A stretch of 15,654 nt of DNA from the NCBI RefSeq assembly GCF_000611645.1, contig NW_014013424.1, positions 1-15,654 on the forward strand. Direction: 5' to 3'. The stretch is from Monoraphidium neglectum. Its lineage: Eukaryota > Chlorophyta > Chlorophyceae > Sphaeropleales > Selenastraceae. The translations under genes and the position numbers were made by a program. Below, piece after piece: positions 1-9,856 of the stretch (the first letter of the stretch is position 1; each line of letters begins with the position of its first letter). Below the pieces are notes generated by a model. That model did no database searches. It was not told where the DNA came from and saw only the letters and a list, made by a program, of their open reading frames with translations.

Positions 1-547
1 CGCGGCGCTCAGCGGCGGGCGCGGCGGCGCGGCGGTGCCAGAGGCGGTGAGGTCGTCCTCTGTCAGATCATCCTGGCCGAGCCTGGGCAATGCCGACGCG
101 CCAAGACAGTTGAGGGCGTTGCAGAGGGCCCGGGTTGGAGACGTCTTAAGACATGCGAAGCAACACGTTTTGGCTGATACGAAGAATAGGTATTACATGG
201 TGAGGCCGTTTCAAGCGGTGACTGCAGATGTGTGCGGGTATCGCGCCGGGCTGTTGCGGGCGGCGGCACTGGCCTACGCCGCGCCCGCCTGTGTCCGGCG
301 CGTTTCGTTCTCCCACTGCCCTTACGCCGTGCGGTTTGTACTCCAGCCGCCCGATATAATACCAACAGGGGGGTGCTTTTGCGTGCCTAGGGACAGCATC
401 CACCAGGCAAGCTGCTGGGCAAGGCGCACAGCCGCACCGCAGACGCAGCCACGCCGTGCGCGCGGGAACCCCCACGCACCCCAGAGCGTCCAGCCGATCC
501 AACAGCGCCGAGGCGCGATCTTCAATGAGCTCAACCGCTGTAGACAT
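1..547 (-). CDS. possible 5' part of an unidentified gene, cut by the left edge
   Basis: I do not recognise this gene. On the minus strand an ATG at 547-545 opens a short acidic, helix-like N terminus (MSTAVELIEDRASALLDRLD, continuing ALG). It is followed by donor-like sites at about 480 (GTGCGT) and 475 (GTGGGG). A second open stretch, about 1-150, reads as protein-like sequence (RALCNALNCLGASALPRLGQ, then an acidic run and a Pro/Ala-rich run) up to the window edge. Joining the GTGGGG donor to an acceptor ending near 152 (TCTTAAG) keeps the frame in phase 0, but that acceptor is not a classic CAG. The stronger-looking acceptor at about 230 (ATCTGCAG) leads to a stop. The exon pattern is therefore unsettled. 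The gene would diverge from the patatin-like gene, with about 1 kb between them. A chance open frame cannot be excluded. Confidence 0.3.
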
Positions 548-1554
548 GCTAATGAGGCCAAAGCATGGTGATTGGGATCAGTTGCTGCCTCCTCGCGATG
601 CGCTCGAGCAGGCCTGATGGATGAAAATTACTGGTGGCCTTGGCGTCATGGACAGGGTGTGAGCACAAGGCCCGTGAGTGTGATCACTGCGAGATCACGA
701 TGCCTTCAGTTCAGGCTGAGAGTGTTCCACTGTACATAGATCATCGGAGAAAACGGACGTGAGCGTTTTATACACCCTATACGCGGCCGTGAAGGTTTCA
801 AAGATTGCCTCCGTGGGCATCGGGTGCTGGGGAGAGGAAGGCATGCCCGGCCATTGCCCGGCTGACGTCATGCGGCCCGCCGCACGCCAAGCCAACCAAG
901 CCAGCCAGGAGTACACGATGCGACATCACTGCACCTTGGCCTTCTACGTGGGCATATCCATTGCAATTTGTCTGTCTCGAGCGTAGGCACGTGGCACAGT
1001 GCTGCACCGCATGCAGGCTTGTGTCGTTGTGCGACTTGTCGTGGCGGGCTGTGCACAGGGGACCGAGCAGGCTGGTCAAGCATGTGACAAGTCAGAAAGG
1101 TGAAGGCTGCGGTCATCTACTCTTGATGTGCAAGTTGGGCGACGAAAACCATGGCACCCACCTGCCGGTATTTGCACATTTGACTCATGCGTGGTGCACA
1201 TGCGTACTGCACTGTCGCAGGACGCATTATCCCTTTCACACATACGTTGAAAACAGCTCACATCAGTAGACCAACGGGGTGCAGGTGGCCCAAACGCCGA
1301 ATTGCTGAGCACACTGCCACTTCAGCTGCGGTGCCAGCATGGGGCTTCCCGGGGCGGTCCGCAACACTGCAACAGTCAGCATTGTGCAGCGCAAGTGACC
1401 CTTGCTTGTACAAATTACATCTACTGTGTGCGAAGTTTGAGACCTTTGCGACCACCTCGCGCGCGGATCGACCGGAAGTGGTGATCAACGAAACCTCGCG
1501 ACACCACAGAGGCCGCAGACGAATTGGTAGCACGCAAAAGTCTCACGGGAGACG
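548..1554. other. intergenic region between divergent genes
   Basis: About 1 kb separates the putative minus-strand start at 547 from the patatin-like start at 1555. Several open frames exist on both strands, but none shows splice-consistent, protein-like sequence. The composition is less GC-biased than in the exons. It presumably holds the upstream control regions of both genes, but I see no convincing individual element. Confidence 0.5.
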
Positions 1555-4489
1555 ATGAGCAGCTTGACGGCCAATGGCACGCTCCCAGCCGTTACCGCGC
1601 TTCAAAGCGGCACCCTCGGTGAGTTGGTGCGTTGGCGGGCTGCAGACTTGCCGCAGACTCGCCGCCGCTGGGCCCTTTCTTGCGGCCACGTCTTCCCTTC
1701 AAGCCACTCATGGCACGTTCCGCATCACCTTCACTCAGCGCCGGCCGCTGCCCCGCCGGGCTTGATGACCCGCGCTCGCACGCATGTCACTCAATTGCGG
1801 CCCCGCCCGCCTGCCACCCTCCCTGCTTCCAGGCCTCGGTTTTAGCGGCTCAGGCTTCCTGTTGTTCTACTTCTTTGGTGTCCTTGCGTCCCTGTTGGAC
1901 AGCGGCATCGTCACCCACCTCACCCCAATGGCTGGCTCCAGCGGGGGTGCCATTGCTGCCGTATCGGCGGGCTGTGCGGGGCTCGCGCCTGCGACGCTGC
2001 TGGACAAGTTGATCGCCACATCGGAGGCCTGCCGATCGCAAAACGAGTGCTTCGTGAGTGTTGGACAAACATAGTCAGGCGTGTTTATGCGTCAGCGGTG
2101 CTGATGTGTCCGAGGATTTCGTGGTTTGCAGGCTGCCGGCGTGGTTGAAAGCCGATGGTGCAGACTTCTATCACTGTGTATCCATCTTTTGTGGGCGGGC
2201 CAGCCCATCGTGGCACTGTATATCAACGTCTAGGGTTGCTGGAAAATGCTGAGGACAGCGCGGCTTTAAAAGCGGCTTGGGTTTGGCCCGGGTGTGCCCA
2301 GGGTACGCGGTCGCGGCGCACGCAGCCCCTGTGATGAACACCTCAAAGCCCCGCCATAGGACCAGTGCTCGGCGTACTGAACCCGCTCAACCTCTTCGAT
2401 GCGCCCCACCTGCAGCATACACTCGACCAGGCTGTGCGCGCCCAGCTCAACAGCACGCTGCCGCCCGACGCCGCGAGCCGCTGCAGCGGTCGCGGCTTTG
2501 CGGCGGTGACGCGCGTGCTGCCGGACGGCCCGGACCCGCCGCTGCTGCTGGGGTATGACTACAAGGACAGGGCTGACGTCATCGACATTGGTGATGACGC
2601 GACGGCGTTGTGCCGTCAGTGCAGCCACCTGCGGCAGGCGGCGGCCCGCGGGGTTGAATCCCAGCCATAGTGCTCGTACAACAGAGTGCCTGCAATCGCA
2701 ACAGCTGCGAGGCTGCTGCTTGCTGTATCCCCTCGCTGCCGCTGGTTCGGTCTGCGCAGCTGCGCCAGCTCTTTTCGGTTTCCACGGCCTTGCGCCCAGC
2801 TTGTATACAGTGCCTGCCTTGGAGACCTGCTCTGCCCTGCACCGCCCCACACCCCCCTTCTTTTCTCGCCTCATATGCACCGTGCCACTGGCAGTGGCTG
2901 CGTCCTCCTACCTGCCGTTCTGGTCGTCCCCCGAGCTTTACACGGAGGTCCGCCAATTTGAGGCCTATGATGGCGGATTCACCGACCCGCTGCCTTGCCC
3001 CCCTCCCGGTGAGTGACGGGCGGCGCGCATGCCTTCATGTGCACACACCTATCTGCACGTGCACGCGTTGCAGTGCACCGCGGTGGGGAGGAGGGGGAGG
3101 ACCGAATCACGCAGTCTTGGCTGCGTGGCAATGCAGGCCGTGTGCGACGGAGGCGCACCGGAGAGACGCACACGGCCATGCTCGCCAGTGCGGGCTTGAG
3201 CTCCACCCAACTGAAATACCATGGTGTGGGCCGGGATTGTGGTCCAACCCTGCTGGGCTGAGCCGATCGGCGCACGCCACGTGCGCGCTGCATCAGACTC
3301 TCCCAGCTGTGAAGCGGAGGGCTTTGCTGCGCCGCCAGCTGCCGGCGTCGAGCACATTTGCCGCACCACCTGCTCTGCTCACTGGGCACGTGGGCCTGAC
3401 ACCCACAAGGAGTTGAAGTCAGCAACCGCCCCAACCCCTGCACTGCAGCAGCCGTGATGAAGTCGGGGGCGGTACTTAATCTATCATGGCGCAGCTGCCC
3501 TGCTTGATATAAGTGTCCGTCCTCCATATCAGGCCCCTCTGCTGCCGGCCCCTCGCGTTTTCAACGCCGCAACCTGCGCGCAGCCGCCAACGTGACTTAC
3601 TGCATCAGGGTCCAGGCGCAGCCTTTCGGCACGCCCGCCAGCGGGGTAACGGAGCAGGTGCGCGCCCGCCACAGTGCGGGCTTGTCTTGCTTGCAGCTGT
3701 CACAAGAGTGTTCGAACGCTGCACGCCGCTCACGCCACCCTCTGAAGCGCAACGCCAGCCATCGCTGCATCTGACCGTGGGTTGGCACCATGCAACCTGC
3801 TCTCACTGGTGAGAGCCGCCTCACACGCCGAGCACGATGCCTTGTTCCCTCACTCTCGACGCCGTGCCACCAAACTCTTTATTGCAGTCTCTGGACCGAT
3901 TCAAGGCGTTGGCCCGCGCCAACGCGGGCAACCGCACTGCGGGTGCGCCAGGTGCGCGTGCGCGGGCTGGTTTGTCACTGCCGACCCCGCCACGCGTGGG
4001 GCCGCCGCAGCCATCCCGCAGCCCACGAGCCGTGCGAGGATTGAAACCGGGGTCCACTTCGTTGAATCACCGCTGTGCGCCCAACCCGTTCTAAAGGCGG
4101 CAGCAAGGCGCGTATCGACCTGCGCCGGCAAAGGTGCACTCAAGACCACACGCCCCACGCCCCCCCACTGAACCACGACCCTCCCTCACGCCACGCGCCG
4201 CGGCCCCTTGAATTTGTCCGCCTCGTCAATAATGCCTCAAAGGCCGGAGCTCGACCCGCTGCTGGGGCGGCAGCCGCCTGTGGTTGACATCGCTCCTGGG
4301 AAGCCCGGCCTCAGCCCCCTGCCTTACAGCCCCTCTGCATGGGCGACCTTCTCACTCATCCAGCCGCCCGACGCCGTCACTGCGCGCGGGATATTCGACC
4401 TCGGACGCAAGGACGCGCACGCGTGGGCAGCTGAGGTCGGGCTGGCCAGGGCGGCGGCGGCGGCGGCGGCGGGACGGCGGCGGCTGTGA
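1555..4489 (+). CDS. patatin-like phospholipase, six exons
   Basis: Patatin-family serine acyl hydrolase acting on membrane or storage lipids, with a Ser-Asp dyad. Model exons: 1555-1618, 1833-2053 or 2057, 2360 or 2366-2590, 2895-3008, 3533-3657 and 4274-4489, giving about 322-324 aa. Exon 2 carries the oxyanion-hole glycine region (GLGFSGSGF, about residues 22-30) and the nucleophile elbow GSSGG with Ser58. Exon 3 has a CSGR..AVTRVLP stretch and GYDYKDRADVI. Exon 4 reads SSYLPFWSSPE and ends with YDGGFTDPLPCPP, the catalytic Asp motif (about D199). Exon 5 reads VTYCIRV. Exon 6 reads VDIAPGK, then a C-terminal domain with DLGRKDAHAWAA, ending in poly-Ala and RRRL. The ATG is the first after an in-frame TAG at 1528. 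No signal or transit peptide is obvious. Exon 2 to 3 does not join in frame with the good GTGAGT donor at 2054; a GTGTTG donor at 2058 does. An extra small exon between 3658 and 4273 is possible. Confidence 0.85.
4451..4485. repeat. GCG triplet repeat encoding poly-Ala
   Basis: A nearly pure GCG/CGG run lies inside the last exon of the patatin-like gene. It encodes seven consecutive alanines, then GRRRL before the stop. It is probably a length-variable, disordered C-terminal tail. Confidence 0.8.
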
Positions 4490-5058
4490 TGATTGTGGCG
4501 TGCTGTCAGCGGCTGAGGCGGGGATGTATGTGGCGTGTGGGGTGTCAGGTTCAGAGGCGAGGCGCCGCGAGAGGCGCGTCTGGCTTCCTTGCCAGACCTT
4601 TCAAGAGAAATTCTATCGTTGGGGCTGGAAATCTTGGGGATGTTTCAAGAATTGCTAATCGCGAGTAGGCACTGCACACCGGCACATCTCGTCCGCTTCG
4701 CCTCAGGCTCAGGCAGCCAGCTGCTTCGTCGGGGCGGCGGAGTGCCCGTCCGCTCTGATTTGCAGCGCCGATCGACGTCAAGGAAAGTGTTCTTGGTGAT
4801 GTGGAAACCGTGTGGAAAGCAATGTGGTGTTGAGCACTTGATGTTGTATACACAGCACAGTCGGTTGTAAATGACAAGCCGATTGATTTGGTACGCAAGG
4901 GAAACTGTAGGTGGGTGGCCGCACCTGTCAAACCTCGCTGTTGATCAGTTGACTGGCGTGTTATATCGCTGACAGCATCAGCATTGAGCGCAAAATTGGC
5001 AGGTGACCTTTGAAAACATATTGTTTCCACTGCGTAAGGGCTTGGTTGGCCGTGTATC
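4490..5058. other. patatin 3' flank and PP2C upstream region
   Basis: The 569 bases between the patatin stop and the phosphatase start contain no supportable gene. The first part should be the 3' untranslated region of the lipase, with a TGTAA motif at 4866. From about 4850 the sequence becomes markedly more AT-rich (TTGTATACA near 4845, GTTATATCG near 4960), as expected for a promoter in this GC-rich genome. No individual element is certain. Confidence 0.5.
4866..4870 (+). terminator. candidate TGTAA poly(A) signal of the patatin-like gene
   Basis: TGTAA is the known poly(A) signal of green algae such as Chlamydomonas. This copy is about 380 bases after the lipase stop and about 190 before the next ATG. 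A pentamer occurs often by chance, so only its position supports it. Confidence 0.4.
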
Positions 5059-8020
5059 ATGACATCAGATGTTGTTGGGGAGGCGGCTGACACAGCAGCT
5101 CAGCAGCGCCAGTACAGTAGTGAGCTGAGTGACCCGCTGTTGCCGCTGCCGCGTGAGGCTGGCGTGCTTGCAGAGCCCGCAAAAACGCATACAATCGCAC
5201 ACAATCGCGATAAGATGAATTTTGAAGCCATGCGGCGCGGCAGCTCGACTTTTGCCACTTCCGCAGCACCCCTCTCCCAGACCCTGCTTTACAGCGATCA
5301 AGTATCTCCTAGTTTTGATCACGCAACAGTGGTGGGATTCTGTCTTCCACACAACCCGGGCGCCGCGGCGCTGGCGGTGTGGGAGCCGAACGCACGGAGC
5401 GGCAGTTCGTTGCCGCTGAACTACCGCAGCGCAGCCGCTTTTGCGGTGCCAAAGCATCAGCTGCGCAAGGCGACACCTTTCAGCTTGCGCCGTTCCCTGA
5501 GCACAAACAGTTGCAGCAGCGGCGGCTTCGATGGTGGCGGCGGCGAGCGCGGCCGCGGGCTCAATGCAGGCAGGAGCAGCACAGCGAACCCCAGGCTAGC
5601 CCGTGGCGGCGCCAAGGCGTCCGCTAGCGACGTGGCTGCGCCATCGGAGGGCGCACCTGGATGGTGGAAGGTAGACGTGGGTGGCTGCACCAGAAAGGGG
5701 TTCATGGCGGGCGGCGGCAAGCTCGAGAATCAGGACAGGTGCGGCGAAGCAAGGAGTGCGCTTCAGGAAGCATGGGGAGGCTTGATTTAGCAACAAAAAG
5801 CGGGATCCAGGGCATCACGCAAGCCAGGGGGCTGCCTAAAGCAAGCGGCGGACGACATCGGAGAGCGCCCGGCCGGCCGACGGCGCACACAGCGGCGCAC
5901 GCGGAGGGCGGCACGCGGGCGGCTGCTCAGGCCGCCTGGCGGGGCGCACGCGGGCTGTGCGTGAACCTCACACACCCAACGCCTCACGCCCCGCTGCCGC
6001 CGGGCCCCAGGAGCATCGTGGTGGAGCCATTCGGCAAGCACGGCCAGGTGAGGGCGCAGCAATACGGGTCCCCGCCAGACCGCGCTCAGCGACGCCCGCG
6101 GTGGCTGCACGCCACCGTTTGCAATACCTGCATAGCCTCGGCAAGCTCGCGTGTGGCGGCGGAGCGCCAAGTCTGCCCTGCCTCGTTCCTGCCCGCCCGC
6201 GCTTCCAACATGCGCGCGCAGCCAGAGAGCTCACTCATGACGCCTGACAATGACGCGTCCTCGCAACAGCACCCAACGACAAAACCTCTGCCTGGGCCGT
6301 TGCCCCGCAGTTGCTTTTAGGCGTCCTGGATGGCCATGGGACGTTCGGCCACCTGGTGTCTTCCTACCTGGCCCGCCACCTCCCGCACGTCCTGTACCGC
6401 CATATCAACGCCGCCGCAAAGCACGAGGCCGCGGCAGCAGGAGCAGCAGCAGCGGCGGCAGCAGCAGCAGGCGGCGAAGCCGGCGCCGACGCCTCTGCCG
6501 TGAACGGCGCCGCCGGGGGCCCTCTGGCGGCGCGGCCGGCCGGCCGCGCGGCGTGGCTGCCGTTTGGCGCCGCGTTTGCTGATGTGGACCGAATGCTGTG
6601 CGGCAGCGGGGTCGACGTGTTGGAGTCTGGCAGCACCGCGGTGGTGTGCCACCTCGATCTAGACGCGGCGCGGCTCGCGACGGCCTGGGTCGGCGACAGC
6701 CGGGCGGTGTTGGCCGCGCGAGGGGCGGGCGGGGGGCGGTGGCGGGCAATCGCGCTGAGCGATGATCACAAGCCGGAGCGGCCTGATGAGAAGGTGCGCT
6801 GTGTGCTACAGACGAGGTTCGTCGCGCCCCCTTCTACGTGCGGCACAGAATTGGGGCCGTTCCTGCTCGCACTGCGTGCCTGTTGTTGTGCATGCCCTGG
6901 GACGGGCACACGCAGCGGCCCGCCCCATCCCATAGCGGCTCCCCTGTCATGTCGCTGAAAGCACGGATGCTCCATTTCCACACTGCGCGCTCGCCTGCCG
7001 GCCCCCAGTTCCCTGCCGGCCCTAACAATCAAACCGCTTTCCCCAGGTGCGAATCCTTCTGAACGGCGGCCGCGTCGAGCAGCTTCAGGACAGCTTCGGC
7101 CGGCGTGGCGGCCCGCACAGAGGTGAGCGCGGCCCACGGCCGTTGCGCGGCGCGCCCGCCGGGCGGACATTGCCAACCACTCAGGGGGAAGGCTGCCTCC
7201 CCCAAGCTGCAGCTGTCCCCTGCGATTGTCGTCCCCACCTCCTGCCTGCGTCCTCAATGCCGCGTGCGCCCCCTGTTTGCACGCCCCTTCCTGTCGCCTC
7301 GCCAAACCTGCGCGGCCACGCCCCTGCCCCGCCCCGTCCCGGGGTCCAACAAATCCCCCTCCCCGAATGATTCATGCTCGTTGCGGCGGCGCAGTCTGGT
7401 TCCGCCACCTCAACTACCCGGGACTGGCGATGAGTCGCGCCTTTGGGGTGCGCGTGTGTGCGTGCGCGCTAGCGTGCGCGCACGCGGCGCGTCGGCGGGA
7501 GGGGGCTTGGTCTTCGAACAGCGCAGCGGCGCAAGCCCGGCCGCCTGTCGGAAAGGGGTGGGGCGCGCAGCCGTCCACTGTGCGCGCGGCCCTCAGCAGC
7601 GTCCAGCTTATGTTTGCGCGAGCTCATGCCCCGGCTCTGGCGCATGTGCGCACGCAGGACCTGCCATGCCGCCGCCTGGGGGTGCATCCCGAACCCGAGG
7701 TGACGGAGGTGGACTTGGGGCCCGAGTGGGGCGCCAAGCGGCGCAGCGGCGGCGGCGGCGCGGGCGGCGGCGGCCCGCGGTCGTGGGGCTGGGGCGGGAA
7801 AGGGGCCGGCTGCGACGAGCTCATGATTCTGATAGCTTCGGACGGCGTTTGGGAGTATATGGACAATCAGGAGGCGGTCGATGTGCTTGCGGGGCAGCCG
7901 GACGCGTCAGCGGGCGCCGCCGCGCTGGTCAGCGCCGCCGTTGACCGGTGGCAGGCGGTGGACCCATCATACATAGATGATATCACGGTGGTCGTCGCGC
8001 GCCTGCACCGGGGGCAGTGA
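5059..8020 (+). CDS. PP2C-type (PPM family) Ser/Thr protein phosphatase, six exons
   Basis: Mg2+/Mn2+-dependent protein phosphatase that dephosphorylates Ser/Thr in signalling. Exons: 5059-5738, 6011-6047, 6311-6793, 7047-7122, 7395-7447 and 7658-8020. All phases close, giving 563 aa. Conserved PP2C motifs in order: ENQDR (223-227), VLDGHG (D246), ESGSTAV, WVGDSRAV, LSDDHKP, LAMSRAFG-D (D444), IASDGVWEYM (D505) and DDITVVV (550-556). The metal-binding aspartates are therefore present and the enzyme should be active. The first ~205 residues (Ser/Ala/Gly-rich) show no domain I recognise. There is an Ala-rich insert after the DGHG segment (poly-Ala near 6430-6475) and a Gly-rich insert between VDLGPEW and DELMIL. 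The start is the first ATG after an in-frame TAA at 5035. The subfamily, and so the pathway, cannot be assigned from the sequence alone. Confidence 0.93.
6431..6476. repeat. GCA/GCG triplet repeat encoding an Ala-rich insert
   Basis: Imperfect GCA/GCG repeats in exon 3 of the PP2C gene encode an Ala-rich stretch between the DGHG helix and the segment leading to the SGSTA motif. It is a coding low-complexity insertion, probably a surface loop, that does not disturb the catalytic motifs. Confidence 0.75.
7461..7484 (+). repeat. inverted repeat just inside PP2C intron 5
   Basis: Nine-base arms (CGTGCGCGC at 7461-7469 and GCGCGCACG at 7476-7484) are perfect reverse complements around a six-base loop. 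They begin 13 bases after the donor GT at 7448 and lie within a stretch of alternating purines and pyrimidines (7448-7469 and 7472-7486). In RNA this would be a stable hairpin beside the 5' splice site. Confidence 0.7.
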
Positions 8021-8284
8021 TGCTGCTTGCGAGGTGTGCAGGCAGCGCCGCATGGCGGTGGACCACCTCGCCCTTCCGCTCGCTGACAAAGGTGTGCATG
8101 GCGCTGTCATACGGGACTACCCATATTCGTCGCACGTGCCATATGTTACTCACTTTGTATTCAGTTTGCCGTTGTTCATCCAGAATTATCGGACAGCCCG
8201 CGGCGCGCGGAGAGAGTTCCACCAGTGCCCAGACTCGTCAGCGATCCGAAGCCAGCACGCACGTCACGCGTGCAGTCTTGAGCC
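8021..8284. other. short PP2C-RTF2 intergenic region
   Basis: Only 264 bases lie between the phosphatase stop and the RTF2 start, and they must hold the 3' untranslated region of one and the promoter and leader of the other. I find no TGTAA here. A locally AT-rich segment (about 8110-8190, CATATGTTACTCACTTTGTATTC) is the most promoter-like part. Confidence 0.5.
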
Positions 8285-9856
8285 ATGCAACTGTTTGTTC
8301 GTGATGCGTCCACGGTGGTGGTGGAGGCCCCGCCGGGGGCCACTGTGCACGACTTGAAGGAGCTCTGGTCGCAGAAGGCTTTTGGCGTGGTCTCGACCGT
8401 GTCATGGGTGAGTATGTACTGCAAACGACGCGCTCTTCGCGAGCCAAGGCCGTTGCGGGTCTTGTCAAGCCTTGGCGCGGCCGCTGGCGCTCGCCGCACG
8501 TCGAGCTGCACACGCTTGCTGCACCCACCGCATGCGCCACTTGTGCCATGCTTGCATTGCATGCAGACTGCATGTCTGTGCCAACCTCCCTTTGCAGGCG
8601 TTCGTACATGAGGGCCGGTTGCTGGCAGACTCCGCGACACTCGAGGCAGCGGGCGTGCGCGACGGTGCTTCGCTGTGCGCGAAGCTGCGGCTCCGCGGCG
8701 GCGGCGGCGATGGCGGCTCGACCGGCGCGGAGTCTCGCTCGTGCTACCTTGAGATGTACCAGGTGGGCGGCACGCTGCTGCTCAGCCTGCACCCATGTTG
8801 CACGTTCCAAGTGCTGTGCAGACAGGCCGGGCCCTAGGGTGGGGCCGCTGCGCTGCTCGCGGCACAACGCTCCTCGCAGCAACAAACAACGCCGAGCATC
8901 GCATCTCGCATGCACACAACCTCCGCTCACCGCCCCAGGGCAAGAAGCCGGACAAGGTCAACCCCGCGGAGGAGCTGCTGGCGCGGTGGACCCGCTGCCA
9001 CATCAGCGGCGAGCCCCTGGCCGAGCCCTGCGTCGTGGACGAGCTCGGCAGCCTCTTCAATAAGGAGGCCCTCGTGCACGCACTGCTCAACCGGACGCTG
9101 CCGGCCGCGCTGGCGCACATATCCGGCCTCAAACAAGTCACCACGCTGCGGCTCGAGCCGCTGCCGCGCGCCGGCGGCGGCAAGGCAGGCGCCGCTTCTG
9201 CAGCCGCCTGGCAGTGCCCAATCACAGGGCTGGAGATGAACGGCCGCGCGCGGTTCGTCGTGCACCGGCCGACGGGGCGGGCGCTCGCGGAGCGCGCGCT
9301 CAAGGAGGCGCCGGCGGCGGTGGAGGAGCTGCTTGGCGGGCCGTGGGCGGCGGATGACCTAATCGTGGTCAACCCCTTGGGGGACGAGCTTTTTGAGATC
9401 CGGGAGCGGCTGGCGGCCAGGATGTCTGCCGAGCGGCAGAAGAAGCTGGCCAAGAAGATGGCTAAGAAGGGCGCCGACGCGGCCTCTGCGGCGGCCGCCT
9501 TGGCGGCGGGGCCGGCTGCGGCAGCGGGGGCGGCGGGCGCCGAGGCCGGCGCCGTGGAGGGCGCCGACGGGGCGGCGCGCAGCGGCAGCCCGAGCGGGAG
9601 CGGCGGCAGCGGGAGCGGCGGCAACAATGCTGCTGGAGCGGCAACGGCGGCGGGCGGCAAGCGCCCAGCGCCGGCTGCGGCGCCGGTAGCGGTGACTGCA
9701 TCGGCGGCGGGGGCCGAGAAGGCAGCCAAAAAGATCAAGGTGCCGAGCAACGCTACCCCTGAGGTGTACAAATCGATCTTCCACACAGCGGATGAGGCGG
9801 CGGCGCGGAAGGAGACTTACTCGTGCCGGGCCGTGAGCGGGCGGTGGCGGTGCTGA
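8285..9856 (+). CDS. RTF2: RTF2 protein with N-terminal ubiquitin-like domain, three exons
   Basis: RTF2 family nuclear protein: known for roles at stalled replication forks in yeast and animals, and linked to pre-mRNA splicing in plants. Exons 8285-8407, 8598-8762 and 8939-9856 are joined in phase 0, giving 401 aa. Residues 1-76 form a ubiquitin fold (starts MQLFV; FVHEGRLL at 43-50; ends LRLRGG at 71-76), then a Gly-rich linker and SCYLEMYQ. The RTF2 domain follows: NPAEELLARWTRCHISGEPL, EPCVVDELGSLFNKEAL (Cys116, Cys127), SGLKQVTTLRL, and a second RING-like half WQCPITGLEMNG with FVVHRPTGRAL. Next come a Lys-rich helix, a long Ala/Gly/Ser-rich disordered region, and the conserved tail NATPEVYKSIF...KETYSCR. 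The start is fixed by a TGA six bases before the ATG. As far as I recall, plant RTF2 also has an N-terminal ubiquitin-like part. What is unusual here is the exact ubiquitin-type LRLRGG end. Confidence 0.93.

Noticed and set aside
2266..2880. Minus-strand open frame of 204 codons across patatin exon 3 and intron 3
   Set aside because: The plus strand here encodes conserved patatin sequence with consistent splicing. The minus frame is Arg/Ala-rich without recognisable content.
3697..3774. Exon following CTTGCTTGCAG at 3696 in the patatin-like gene
   Set aside because: It would imply a 39-base intron and leads to a stop at 3772-3774, before the conserved DIAPGK segment and C-terminal domain.
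8285..8720. A genuine ubiquitin or polyubiquitin gene
   Set aside because: Apart from the start and the LRLRGG end, the fold is too divergent from ubiquitin, which is nearly invariant. It continues into an RTF2 domain.
8782..9786. Minus-strand open frame of 334 codons opposite RTF2 exon 3
   Set aside because: It is an antisense shadow of a GC-rich exon. Its translation is Ala/Pro/Ser low complexity with no motif, whereas the plus strand carries the clear RTF2 domain.
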